A stretch of DNA of 64,000 bases from Desulfotignum sp032250905 (lineage in GTDB: Bacteria > Desulfobacterota > Desulfobacteria > Desulfobacterales > Desulfobacteraceae), in assembly GCA_032250905.1 (NCBI GenBank), contig JAVVEQ010000002.1, positions 112,545 to 176,544 on the forward strand, in the 5' to 3' direction. Made by a program: the position numbers and the translations under genes. The notes below the pieces were generated by a model. That model saw nothing but the letters and a program-made list of their open reading frames with translations, was not told the DNA's origin and did no database searches. Shown one piece after another: positions 52,256 to 60,255 of the stretch (positions are counted from its first letter, which is position 1; every line of letters starts with the position of its first letter).

Positions 52256-53320
52256 ATGGAAATTGCAGTCACCCGGGTCGCCAAGGCCGGAACCCGGCCA
52301 AAGAATGAAGATCTGGGATTCGGCACTGTGTTTACAGATCATATGTTTGTCATGGAATATTCCGGGGAAAAAGGATGGTATGATCCGCGTATCGAACCGT
52401 TTGCACCGGTCTCCCTGTCACCGGCGGCCATGGTGTATCACTATGGTCAGGCCATATTTGAAGGACTCAAGGCCTACAAAACCCCGGAAAAAAAGATTCA
52501 GCTGTTCCGGGCCAGGGATAATTTTGAACGCCTGAACCGTTCGGCACGGGGGCTGTGTATCCCGGAGGTGGACATTGATTTTGTGATGGATGCGTTGAAG
52601 CAGCTGCTCAGGATGGAGAAGGACTGGATTCCTGAAACCCTGGGAACTTCCCTGTATATCCGGCCCTTTATCATTGCCACGGATCCATTTTTAGGGGTGA
52701 GGTCCTCATTCACCTTTAAGTTTTTTATTATTCTGTGTTCAGTGGGGGCGTATTACGCCGGGGGGCTGGCGCCGGTCAAGATCTGGGTATCCACAGATCA
52801 TGTCCGGGCGGTTCCCGGCGGAGTGGGAGAATTCAAGACAGCAGGGAATTACGCGGCCAGTCTCAATGCCGGAGAAATTGCCAAAAAACAGGGATATGCC
52901 CAGGTGTTGTGGCTGGATGCCCTGGAGAGAAAATACATCGAAGAGGTGGGGGCCATGAATATCTTTTTTGTCATGGGTGATGAACTGGTGACTCCCAATC
53001 TTACCGGCAGTATTTTGCCTGGTATCACCCGGTTTTCGGTGATCGATCTGGCTAAAAAATGGGGTATGCAGGTTTCGGAACGCAAGATCAGCATTGATGA
53101 AGTGTTTGATGCCCATGAAACAGGCCGCCTTGTCGAAGTGTTCGGATCAGGTACGGCAGCGGTGATTTCGCCGGTGGGGGAAATCTGCTATGGAGATAAG
53201 GTGCTTCACATCGGTGACGGCAAATCGGGCACCATTGCCATGAAATTTTATGATGCCCTGACATCCATACAATATGGAAAAGCGAAAGATACGGAAAACT
53301 GGATCGAAACTGTAGATTAG
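52256..53320 (+). CDS. ilvE: Branched-chain amino acid aminotransferase
   Basis: 354 residues from ATG 52256, behind CAGGAGGG. PLP fold type IV enzyme of the longer BCAT kind. The lysine for PLP is in GEFKTAGNYAASLNAG near residue 194, EVGAMNIFFV and GSGTAAVISPVG follow as phosphate and carboxylate contacts. It interconverts leucine, isoleucine and valine with their 2-oxoacids. With an acyl-CoA dehydrogenase downstream and a VOR-like operon opposite, a catabolic role is plausible as well as a biosynthetic one. Confidence 0.92.
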   Translation: MEIAVTRVAKAGTRPKNEDLGFGTVFTDHMFVMEYSGEKGWYDPRIEPFAPVSLSPAAMVYHYGQAIFEGLKAYKTPEKKIQLFRARDNFERLNRSARGLCIPEVDIDFVMDALKQLLRMEKDWIPETLGTSLYIRPFIIATDPFLGVRSSFTFKFFIILCSVGAYYAGGLAPVKIWVSTDHVRAVPGGVGEFKTAGNYAASLNAGEIAKKQGYAQVLWLDALERKYIEEVGAMNIFFVMGDELVTPNLTGSILPGITRFSVIDLAKKWGMQVSERKISIDEVFDAHETGRLVEVFGSGTAAVISPVGEICYGDKVLHIGDGKSGTIAMKFYDALTSIQYGKAKDTENWIETVD

Positions 53321-53328
53321 GAGGCGGC

Positions 53329-53874
53329 ATGGCCAGGACAAAAAAAACCGTTCCGATCGGGAAAAGAATTAAACGGGCCCGGCTGGACAGGAAGGTTACC
53401 CTGGATGCCATGGCCAACGAGACCGGCCTGGCAAAGGAAGTGATCAAACAGATTGAAAGCGGCGACAAACGTCCGTCTGTCGGGACCCTTCTTCAGATTT
53501 CCAGGGTGCTGCAGCTGGATTCCGATTTTCTGCTCAAAGATCCGGAAGCGGCCCGGGAAAAACGGGTCCAGGCCTATACAAAACGCACGGATCAATATGC
53601 CTACACACCACTGACGCCCGGTGTTGAGAATCAACATTTAAAAGCGTTTCGTATTGTGGTGGAAGCTGGGACCCATCATGAAGGTGTCGGGTTTCAGCAT
53701 GAAGGAGAGGAGTTTGTCCATGTCCTGGAAGGACAGGTGGAGGTTCAGGTGGGAGATCATGTCAATATTTTGTCTCCCGGCGATTCTCTGCATTTCAATT
53801 CCGGAATCAAACATGATCTTCGCAATCCCGCTCAGCTGGATGCCATTTTGATCGTGGTGGTTTACGTTCCCTGA
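53329..53874 (+). CDS. XRE-family transcription regulator with cupin domain
   Basis: 181 residues. The N-terminal helix-turn-helix covers about residues 12-66 (RIKRARLDRKVTLDAMANET), and the C-terminal cupin about 105-180, with GFQHEGEEFVHVLEGQVEVQ and GDSLHFNSGIKHDL holding candidate metal His residues. It resembles the regulator at 24326-24961 in layout but is shorter at the N-terminus. It sits 8 bases after ilvE and 18 before an acyl-CoA dehydrogenase, so it probably controls this small operon. Confidence 0.88.
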   Translation: MARTKKTVPIGKRIKRARLDRKVTLDAMANETGLAKEVIKQIESGDKRPSVGTLLQISRVLQLDSDFLLKDPEAAREKRVQAYTKRTDQYAYTPLTPGVENQHLKAFRIVVEAGTHHEGVGFQHEGEEFVHVLEGQVEVQVGDHVNILSPGDSLHFNSGIKHDLRNPAQLDAILIVVVYVP

Positions 53875-53892
53875 CAATGGAGGTGGCATACG

Positions 53893-55047
53893 ATGCTGTT
53901 TAAATTGACTGATGAGCAGAAAATGATCCAGAACATGGTTCGGGAATTTTCCAGAAAGGTGATCGCCCCCACAGCGGCAGAAAGGGACCGGACCAAGGAA
54001 TTTCCGGCTGAAAACTTCCGGCAGATGGGAGAACTGGGACTCATGGGCATGATGATTCCCGAAACCTACGGTGGAGAATCCGCAGATACCGTATCCTATG
54101 TGCTGGCCCTGTCTGAAATCGCCTATTCCTGTGCATCCACCTCTGTGGTTATGTCTGTGCAGAATTCCATTGTTTGCGAAAGCCTGAACAATTTCGGCAC
54201 AAAGGAACAGAAAGAGCAGTTCCTGATACCCCTGGCATCCGGCGAAATGATCGGCGCATTCGCGCTTACCGAACCGGATGCCGGATCCGATCCCGTGTCC
54301 CAGACCACCGTTGCCGTCAAAGACAACGACCATTATATCATTAACGGCACCAAGCGGTTCATCACGTCGGGCAAACATGCCAAAGTGGTGCTGGTGACGG
54401 CGAAAACAGATATGGATGCCGGCCATAAAGGGATCTCCTGTTTCATTGTGCCCAAGGGTAGCAGGGGTCTTATTGTGGGTCATGAAGAAGATAAAATGGG
54501 ACTGCGCGCCTCAGATACCACGGACCTGATTTTCGAGGATTGCCGGATCCCTGCCTCCTGGATGCTGGGAAAAAAAGGGGATGGATTCAAAATCGCCATG
54601 TCCGGCCTGGACAGCGGGCGCATCGGGATTGCGGCTCAGTCCGTGGGTGTGGCCCAGGCCGCGTTTGATGCGGCCGTGTCTTATGCAGCCAAGAGAAAGC
54701 AGTTCGGGGTACCCGTCACCAAACACCAGGCCATCCGGTTTCAGATCGCCGATATGGCGACCCAGATCGAGGCAGCCCGGCAGCTGGTGTTGTCTGCGGC
54801 TTCCATGAAGGACCGGAAAGAGTCCTATACCAAAGAAGCTTCCATGGCCAAACTGTTTGCCTCGGAAATGGTCAATGAGGTTACGGCCCGGGCTATCCAG
54901 ATGCACGGCGGGTATGGATTCACCAAGGATTATGTGGTGGAGCGGCTGTACCGGGATGCCCGGGTGTTCACCATTTATGAAGGCACCTCGGAAATTCAGC
55001 GCATCGTTATTTCCAACAAGATTCTCAAGGACAGACGAAAACTGTAA
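53893..55047 (+). CDS. Acyl-CoA dehydrogenase (short-chain/butyryl-CoA type)
   Basis: 384 residues. FALTEPDAGSDPVSQ and a KRFITSGKHAKVV segment lie in the middle domain; the C-terminal domain has IQMHGGYGFTKDYVVERLYRD. The catalytic Glu is in FTIYEGTSEIQR, the short-chain enzyme position. Likely substrates are butyryl-CoA or a branched short acyl-CoA. There are no Etf genes in the window. Its neighbours (branched-chain aminotransferase, XRE-cupin) favour a role in amino-acid carbon oxidation. GGAGGTGGC precedes ATG. Confidence 0.88.
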   Translation: MLFKLTDEQKMIQNMVREFSRKVIAPTAAERDRTKEFPAENFRQMGELGLMGMMIPETYGGESADTVSYVLALSEIAYSCASTSVVMSVQNSIVCESLNNFGTKEQKEQFLIPLASGEMIGAFALTEPDAGSDPVSQTTVAVKDNDHYIINGTKRFITSGKHAKVVLVTAKTDMDAGHKGISCFIVPKGSRGLIVGHEEDKMGLRASDTTDLIFEDCRIPASWMLGKKGDGFKIAMSGLDSGRIGIAAQSVGVAQAAFDAAVSYAAKRKQFGVPVTKHQAIRFQIADMATQIEAARQLVLSAASMKDRKESYTKEASMAKLFASEMVNEVTARAIQMHGGYGFTKDYVVERLYRDARVFTIYEGTSEIQRIVISNKILKDRRKL

Positions 55048-55051
55048 ACAT

Positions 55052-55074
55052 GGGGTCAGGCAAGGCCTGACCCC
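55052..55074. terminator. Bidirectional hairpin between convergent genes
   Basis: Perfect 10-bp stem GGGGTCAGGC (55052-55061) and GCCTGACCCC (55065-55074) with a 3-base loop, exactly between the acyl-CoA dehydrogenase stop and the end of the convergent ACT-protein gene. There is no strong T-tract on either side, but position and stem favour a shared terminator. Confidence 0.55.
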
Positions 55075-55079
55075 GTCTG

Positions 55080-55559
55080 TTATTCAAAAAACGAGGCCGC
55101 ATAGCCCACATCTTCAGGGCAGAACACGAACAGGCATTTGCCGTCCGCGTCAGAAACGGACCCGTATACATAATTGATATTGATCTGTTCTTCACCGAAT
55201 TTTCTGGCAATTTTGGCAAATTCTCCGGGCTGGTTGGTGATATCCACCGCAACGACCTCCTTTGTGTCAAACAGATACTCATTTTCCTTTAACAGGGAGA
55301 TAGACGCATCCGGATTGTCCGTGAGCAACCGGACCAGGGCAAATTCCGCGGAATCTTTGCGCATGGAGCTGTAACTGGCCGACGATGCCAGGCGTTTCAG
55401 GGATTTTCCCCGGGCCTCAAACAGATTCTGGACATAGGCGGACGCATCCTGAATGGTGATGGCATCAATATTGATGCCGGCCTGTCCAAACAGGTCGGTG
55501 AGCCTTGCCAGCTCTCCCGGTACATTTTTCAAAAACAGGGAAATTTCTATTCGGATCAT
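55080..55559 (-). CDS. Tandem ACT-domain protein
   Basis: 159 residues from ATG 55559. Two ACT-like halves: IEISLFLKNVPGELARLTDL at the N-terminus and VVAVDITNQPGEFAKIARKF from about residue 80, each with the Gly-Glu turn that binds amino acids in this fold. There is no enzyme domain attached. It lies at the end of the 2-oxoacid oxidoreductase operon, so it might sense a branched-chain amino acid; not proven. A perfect hairpin separates it from the preceding gene. Confidence 0.82.
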   Translation of the reverse strand: MIRIEISLFLKNVPGELARLTDLFGQAGINIDAITIQDASAYVQNLFEARGKSLKRLASSASYSSMRKDSAEFALVRLLTDNPDASISLLKENEYLFDTKEVVAVDITNQPGEFAKIARKFGEEQININYVYGSVSDADGKCLFVFCPEDVGYAASFFE

Positions 55560-55588
55560 GGCGGTCCCCTCTTTTATGGTCGGTTTTG

Positions 55589-55618
55589 CCAGGTTTGTCA
55601 CCGGTGTGACAAACCTGG
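55589..55618 (-). terminator. Perfect 13-bp hairpin between oxidoreductase gamma gene and ACT gene
   Basis: CCAGGTTTGTCAC (55589-55601) and GTGACAAACCTGG (55606-55618) pair without mismatch around the 4-base loop CGGT. It lies 15 bases after the gamma-subunit stop. It could be a terminator or attenuator controlling read-through to the ACT gene, or a dyad operator. The minus strand has no run of T after it, which weakens the simple terminator reading. Confidence 0.55.
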
Positions 55619-55632
55619 TCGGATAAAGGTAT

Positions 55633-56172
55633 TTATGCCATCTTTGCGATTTTCACGCCTCGATCAAACGCATCCATGTTCAACGGGATGATTTTGGGTT
55701 TGGCGGCAAACTCTTCCTTGACGCATTCCTTGAGCAGTTCCAGATCCACCAGATCGCTTCTGGCGGCAAACGCGCTCAAGGCAACGATATTGGCGGCCCT
55801 TACCGATCCGGCTTCAATGGCGATATCATTGACCGGCACCACCAGCTGGGTGACGTCGGTGCGTTGGCTTGTCACGGGAATCAAGGAGGAATTGATGAAG
55901 ATGATGCCGCCCGGTTTGACGTCATGTTCAAATTTTTCCAGGGACGGCCGGTTCATGGCCACCAGGTGGGTGGGGTTTTTGATGATGGGCGATCCAATGA
56001 GCCGGTCACTGATCACCACGGTGCAATAGGCGGTGCCGCCACGCATCTCCGGGCCGTATGACGGGATCCAGGCCACAAACGATCCCTGCTTCATGGCGGC
56101 ATACGCCAGCAGTTTCGCACTGAGCAGGATGCCCTGGCCACCGAATCCTGCAAATTTTATTTCTGTCTGCAT
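55633..56172 (-). CDS. 2-oxoacid:ferredoxin oxidoreductase gamma subunit
   Basis: 179 residues from ATG 56172 with GGAGAA upstream; TTG 56184 is an alternative. FAGFGGQGILLSAKLLA at the N-terminus is the invariant start of pyruvate/2-oxoacid ferredoxin oxidoreductase gamma domains, and SYGPEMRGGTAYC follows. It forms the enzyme with the beta (56220-56957), alpha (56967-58034) and ferredoxin (58077-58295) subunits. Confidence 0.92.
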   Translation of the reverse strand: MQTEIKFAGFGGQGILLSAKLLAYAAMKQGSFVAWIPSYGPEMRGGTAYCTVVISDRLIGSPIIKNPTHLVAMNRPSLEKFEHDVKPGGIIFINSSLIPVTSQRTDVTQLVVPVNDIAIEAGSVRAANIVALSAFAARSDLVDLELLKECVKEEFAAKPKIIPLNMDAFDRGVKIAKMA

Positions 56173-56219
56173 GGGTTTCTCCAAACATATTAGGGTAATG
56201 AAAACAAATGGATGGTTTT

Positions 56220-56957
56220 TTATTCAGGGACTTTATAATCTCCCAGCTCATAATAGGGCAGCAGCGTATCCTCCGCCCATTTCAGTGCATCCACGGGTGT
56301 CATGCCCCAGTTGGTGGGGCAGGTTGAAATGACTTCCACAAAACTGAAACAGCGGTTTTCCAGCTGATATTGAAACGCCTGTTTAATGGCTTTTTTGGCC
56401 TTGTTGATCTGTTGAGGTTTGAGTACGGCCTGCCGGGTGATATATCCCGGAGTGACCAGCTCTCCCAGGAGGTTGGCCATGCGGATCGGCATGCCGGTTT
56501 CTTCGGTATTCCGGCCCATGGGTGCAGTGGTGGCACGCTGTCCGGGCATGGTGGTGGGGGCCATCTGTCCGCCGGTCATCCCGTATATGGCATTGTTTAT
56601 GAAAATGGCGGTGAATTTCTCACCGCGGTTGGCCGCATGGATGATTTCTCCCATGCCGATGCTGGCCAGGTCTCCATCTCCCTGATAGGTGAACACCATC
56701 AGGTCGGGACGGACTCTTTTGATGCCCGTGGCCATAGCCGGTGCCCGCCCATGGGCCGCTTCCTGAAAATCACAATCGAAATAATTGTAAGCCAGCACGG
56801 CGCATCCCACCGGAGCGATACCGACCGTTCTATCCTGAATGCCCAAGTCATCAATGGCCTCTGCCACCAGTCGGTGAACGATCCCGTGGGTACATCCGGG
56901 GCAGTAATGGGTGTGCGCGGCGGAGAGGGCCTTTGGTCGTGAAAATGGTTTTCCCAT
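56220..56957 (-). CDS. 2-oxoacid:ferredoxin oxidoreductase beta subunit (thiamine diphosphate-binding)
   Basis: 245 residues. HYCPGCTHG near residue 17 and the thiamine diphosphate motif GDGDLASIGMGE near 95, ending in FINNAIYGMTGGQ. Catalytic core with the alpha subunit: oxidative decarboxylation of a 2-oxoacid to acyl-CoA with reduction of ferredoxin. 9 bases follow the alpha gene. 2-Oxoglutarate and 2-oxoisovalerate enzymes cannot be told apart from this subunit alone. Confidence 0.92.
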   Translation of the reverse strand: MGKPFSRPKALSAAHTHYCPGCTHGIVHRLVAEAIDDLGIQDRTVGIAPVGCAVLAYNYFDCDFQEAAHGRAPAMATGIKRVRPDLMVFTYQGDGDLASIGMGEIIHAANRGEKFTAIFINNAIYGMTGGQMAPTTMPGQRATTAPMGRNTEETGMPIRMANLLGELVTPGYITRQAVLKPQQINKAKKAIKQAFQYQLENRCFSFVEVISTCPTNWGMTPVDALKWAEDTLLPYYELGDYKVPE

Positions 56958-56966
56958 GGTGGTCTC

Positions 56967-58034
56967 CTATAACAGTCCTTTGATGATTTCGATAATTTTT
57001 TCCGGTGTCGGAATTTCCCCGCCGCACTCACCGTAGAATTCCACGGGCCGGCGGCCTTTGACACAGCGCTCTACATCCTCCACCATCTGGCCCATGCTCA
57101 TTTCGATGCTGATGACCACTTTGCAGCTGTCCTTGCCGGACGCGTCAAATACCTGTTTTTCCGGGAATGGAAACAGGGTTTTTGGCCGCAGCATGGCCAC
57201 TTCGACGCCCTCTGATTTGAGCATGTCGATAGCGGTCCGGCACACCCGGCTCATGGTGCCGTAGGAGGTGATCAGCACCTGGTAGTCGGTGTCGGCATTG
57301 TACAGTTCAAACTGTACCTCCTCTTTTTTCATCTGCGCATATTTGGCTTTCAGGACCAGGTTGTTGTTGTTGAGTTCCACCGGATCCAGGAACAGGGATT
57401 TCACCAGGTTGCGTTTCTTGCTTTTTCGATGCGCCATGCCGCTGGTGGCCCAGTCGTCTTTGTTGCTGGGTTCGGATTTGAGGTCATCCGGGAACTCCAC
57501 GGGCTCCATCATCTGTCCGATCAGGCCGTCGCCCAGGATCATCACCGGGTTCCGGTATTTTTCCGCCAGGGTGAATGCCTGCATGGTCATCTCCACCGCT
57601 TCCTGGACACCGTCCGGAGCCAGGACCAGCAGGTGGTAATCACCATGCCCCCCGCCTTTGGTCGCCTGAAAATAATCACCCTGGGAAGGCAGAATTCCTC
57701 CGAGTCCCGGTCCGCCCCGCATGATATTCACAAACACGGACGGACACTGGGCCGCTGCAATATAGGAGAGGGCTTCGCTCATCAGGCTGATGCCCGGGGA
57801 GGAGGAGGTGGTCATGACCCGCTCACCGGCCCCGGCGGCACCGAAAATCATATATCCCACCGCCACTTCACTTTCGCCTTGAAGAAATACACCGCCTTCT
57901 TCCGGCAAGCGTTTGGACAGATATTCCGCCACTTCGGACTGAGGGGTGATGGGGTATGCAAAATAATTTTTACAGCCTGCCCGGATGGCAGCCTCGCCGA
58001 TGGCCTCGTTTCCTTTCATCAATACTTTTGCCAT
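56967..58034 (-). CDS. 2-oxoacid:ferredoxin oxidoreductase alpha subunit, VorB-like
   Basis: 355 residues. MKGNEAIGEAAIRAGCKNYF, GYPITPQSE-like AYPITPQSEVAEY, and TSSSPGISLMSE are hallmarks; the run NIMRGGPGLGGILPSQ and the length match proteins annotated as VorB, 2-oxoisovalerate (3-methyl-2-oxobutanoate) oxidoreductase, more than KorA of 2-oxoglutarate oxidoreductase. Together with a branched-chain aminotransferase 4 kb away this favours branched-chain 2-oxoacids as substrates. The specificity call is inference. Confidence 0.85.
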   Translation of the reverse strand: MAKVLMKGNEAIGEAAIRAGCKNYFAYPITPQSEVAEYLSKRLPEEGGVFLQGESEVAVGYMIFGAAGAGERVMTTSSSPGISLMSEALSYIAAAQCPSVFVNIMRGGPGLGGILPSQGDYFQATKGGGHGDYHLLVLAPDGVQEAVEMTMQAFTLAEKYRNPVMILGDGLIGQMMEPVEFPDDLKSEPSNKDDWATSGMAHRKSKKRNLVKSLFLDPVELNNNNLVLKAKYAQMKKEEVQFELYNADTDYQVLITSYGTMSRVCRTAIDMLKSEGVEVAMLRPKTLFPFPEKQVFDASGKDSCKVVISIEMSMGQMVEDVERCVKGRRPVEFYGECGGEIPTPEKIIEIIKGLL

Positions 58035-58076
58035 TATTTTTTTCCTTGATGTCAGAAGTTTATTTTTGACTTTTGT

Positions 58077-58295
58077 TCAGGCGTCCTGGGTTTCAACAAT
58101 CGCAATGGCCACATCCGGGCACATGATACAGCAGATACTGCATTTGATGCAGTCTTCCGGCCGTGCCTGGAATACGGGAAAATGTCCTTTGGCATTCACT
58201 TTGTCGGTGATTTCAAGAACATTTTTGGGGCAGAAATTGACACACAACCCGCAGCCTTTACAGCGCTCGTCGTCAATGATATGTTGAAATGCCAT
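58077..58295 (-). CDS. Ferredoxin-type delta subunit (2 x [4Fe-4S])
   Basis: 72 residues from ATG 58295, chosen because it fits the usual size and lies directly before FQHIIDDERCKGCG. Two complete cluster motifs: CKGCGLCVNFCP and CIKCSICCIMCP. It passes electrons from the 2-oxoacid oxidoreductase to soluble ferredoxin. It lies 42 bases before the alpha gene. Confidence 0.92.
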   Translation of the reverse strand: MAFQHIIDDERCKGCGLCVNFCPKNVLEITDKVNAKGHFPVFQARPEDCIKCSICCIMCPDVAIAIVETQDA

Positions 58296-58356
58296 GTGTA
58301 TGACTCCTTGTTTTAATTTTATATTAGGGTGTTCATTGTTTGTGTCTGTTTCCTGT

Positions 58357-59046
58357 CTATTTTTCCCGGTTTTTCCATGGGGGTAACAGGTGTCTGTCAA
58401 TGGTCAGCACCGGGCAGGCTATCCGGCGCAGGTCCAGTTTTGATTTGATTTCCGGGGTGGCGGTGATGAATTCCATCGGCAGTCCGGTATCCGTCGACAC
58501 CTGCTTGACCAGCTCATACCCCTGGTAAATGTGTTCCACAGATGTGTCATCCATAAGATTGGCATTGGAAACCAAGCCGGTGATTTTGAGTTTGGCGCTG
58601 GTTTCGATTTCCTGCCGGATTTTCAGGCATCCGGACACATCCCCGGTAAACGGGCGGAAGGCATTGATCACCTGGAGCATGCGTACCGGCCGGTCTTTGA
58701 GTACAGCTGCCAGGGATGCCAGTACCGTTACACCGACATCATCCCCGCCCGCATCCAGGATGGTGACATCCGCGGGTTGCCGGAGAATGTCTGCCACGGC
58801 CGGGGTCAGGATGGGCAGGTCGGCATACAGGTATTGACGGTCCGGCAGAACCACCTGGATGCCCATGGCTTCCAGGGGGATTCGGGCCTCCCTCGTTCTG
58901 AAATACGGATTGACCAGGTCCAGATCAGCCACTACCACAGATTTGCCGGTTTTTCTGCTGGCTACCGCCAGATTGACAGCGGTTTCTGTTTTGCCGCTGC
59001 CGTAATTGCCAGCCACTATTACAATATCTGCAAAATTCATCGTCAT
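58357..59046 (-). CDS. MinD/ParA-like P-loop ATPase
   Basis: 229 residues. IVAGNYGSGKTETAVNLA is the P-loop near residue 12, VVADLDLVNPYFRTRE the following switch, and VTILDAGGDD near residue 96 the Walker B region. It is a cytoplasmic nucleotide-binding protein of the CobQ/MinD/Mrp type but lacks the iron-sulfur cysteines of Mrp. It starts the VOR-like operon, 61 bases before the ferredoxin gene. Its role, possibly assembly or regulation of the enzyme, is unknown. Confidence 0.75.
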   Translation of the reverse strand: MTMNFADIVIVAGNYGSGKTETAVNLAVASRKTGKSVVVADLDLVNPYFRTREARIPLEAMGIQVVLPDRQYLYADLPILTPAVADILRQPADVTILDAGGDDVGVTVLASLAAVLKDRPVRMLQVINAFRPFTGDVSGCLKIRQEIETSAKLKITGLVSNANLMDDTSVEHIYQGYELVKQVSTDTGLPMEFITATPEIKSKLDLRRIACPVLTIDRHLLPPWKNREK

Positions 59047-59142
59047 TATTTATAGGTCACCCTTGTTAGGATAAAAACAGCTAAACCGTAATTAAACCAA
59101 ATCGGATTTTTTTTTGCAAATTGTTTTTGGTTGAAAACCGAT

Positions 59143-60255
59143 TTAACCTGAAACACGGACAATTTGCCGGACTTCCGCAGATGTCAGCCGTCTGCATTTC
59201 TGAATGCTCATCTCTTTAATGGCGGCAGTGATGGCCGGCAGTCTGTCGGAATGAAACGCAATGTTGTGACAATCCAGATATTTTTTTACCAGGTGGTTGC
59301 CGCATAACAGGTTCAAGTGAAAATCCGGGGTGGTGCTGGTGCCGAACATGCTCTCGGCATGGGTGCCGGCCACATGGGTGTGGACGGCCCGCCCGAACAC
59401 CGGGGTGGCGGCATGGATCAGTCCCTGGCCGGTCTGTTCTTTGACAATGTCATCTACAAACCGGTAATATTCCCGAACCCGGGCTATATTGTCCCAGGCA
59501 AAGTGGCATCGGATATCCTGGTCGGCCAGGATCCGGGATGTAAGATACAGATCTCCGATGCCGTTGCGTTCTCCGATGCCGGAGACGGAGACTTCCAGCA
59601 TGGTTGCCCCGGCCAGAACCCCCATGACGGAGTTGGCCGATGCCATGCCTAAGTCATTGTGACAATGAATGGAAATGGCCATGTTCCCGGCCACGTGCGC
59701 AGCATCCCGGATCCGGTCTGCCACCTGGTTGGGCGCCATAATACCGGAGGTGTCCGGCAATGACAGGATGTCAACCATCTGTTTCCTGTTCAAAAACCGT
59801 ATACCGGCTTTCATCAGGTTCAAGGGTGTTTTTCCCATGTCCAGCATGGCCAGGCTGATGACCGCATCCGGCCGTGCAGTGCGGACAAACTCGATGACCG
59901 GGATCAATTCTGACAAGGTGGTTTCAGATTCTTGAACCGTCGCATGGGAGGGCAGATACAGATGAAAATGGATGTCTTTGATACCGGTATCCGTTAAAAT
60001 TTTTGCATCCGGGAGAAACGCCCGCCCCAGTGCCGCCACCCGGACACCAAAACCACGCTGCCGGGCATGATCTGCCAATGCTTTGACCATGGCGGCTTCC
60101 TGTGGATGGGCAGACGGGTAACCGGCCTGACAGATGTCTACACCCAGGGCTTCCTGAAATTCCAGTATTTTCATGCGCTGTTCCAGAGAAAATACAATCC
60201 CCTGGAACTGCATGCCTTCCCGAATGGTCTGGTCGATGAGGGTAACCTGTCTCAA
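59143..60255 (-). CDS. Isopropylmalate/homocitrate-synthase-like protein (HMGL family)
   Basis: 370 residues, close to NifV-type homocitrate synthase in length and lacking the C-terminal LeuA regulatory domain. LIDQTIREGMQ at the N-terminus is the DRE-TIM motif in its RE form, SIHCHNDLGMASANS near residue 200 carries the metal-binding His pair, and SVSGIGERNGIGDL follows. It probably performs a Claisen condensation with an acyl-CoA. Its start overlaps the end of the radical SAM gene in ATGA, so the two form an operon. No nif or leu genes are near; product unknown. Confidence 0.75.
   Translation of the reverse strand: MRQVTLIDQTIREGMQFQGIVFSLEQRMKILEFQEALGVDICQAGYPSAHPQEAAMVKALADHARQRGFGVRVAALGRAFLPDAKILTDTGIKDIHFHLYLPSHATVQESETTLSELIPVIEFVRTARPDAVISLAMLDMGKTPLNLMKAGIRFLNRKQMVDILSLPDTSGIMAPNQVADRIRDAAHVAGNMAISIHCHNDLGMASANSVMGVLAGATMLEVSVSGIGERNGIGDLYLTSRILADQDIRCHFAWDNIARVREYYRFVDDIVKEQTGQGLIHAATPVFGRAVHTHVAGTHAESMFGTSTTPDFHLNLLCGNHLVKKYLDCHNIAFHSDRLPAITAAIKEMSIQKCRRLTSAEVRQIVRVSG

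Noticed and set aside
59100..59152. AAATCGG/CCGATTT inverted repeat near the end of the synthase-like gene
   Set aside because: Only 7 bp with a loop of over 30 bases in AT-rich DNA; too weak to report as a terminator.
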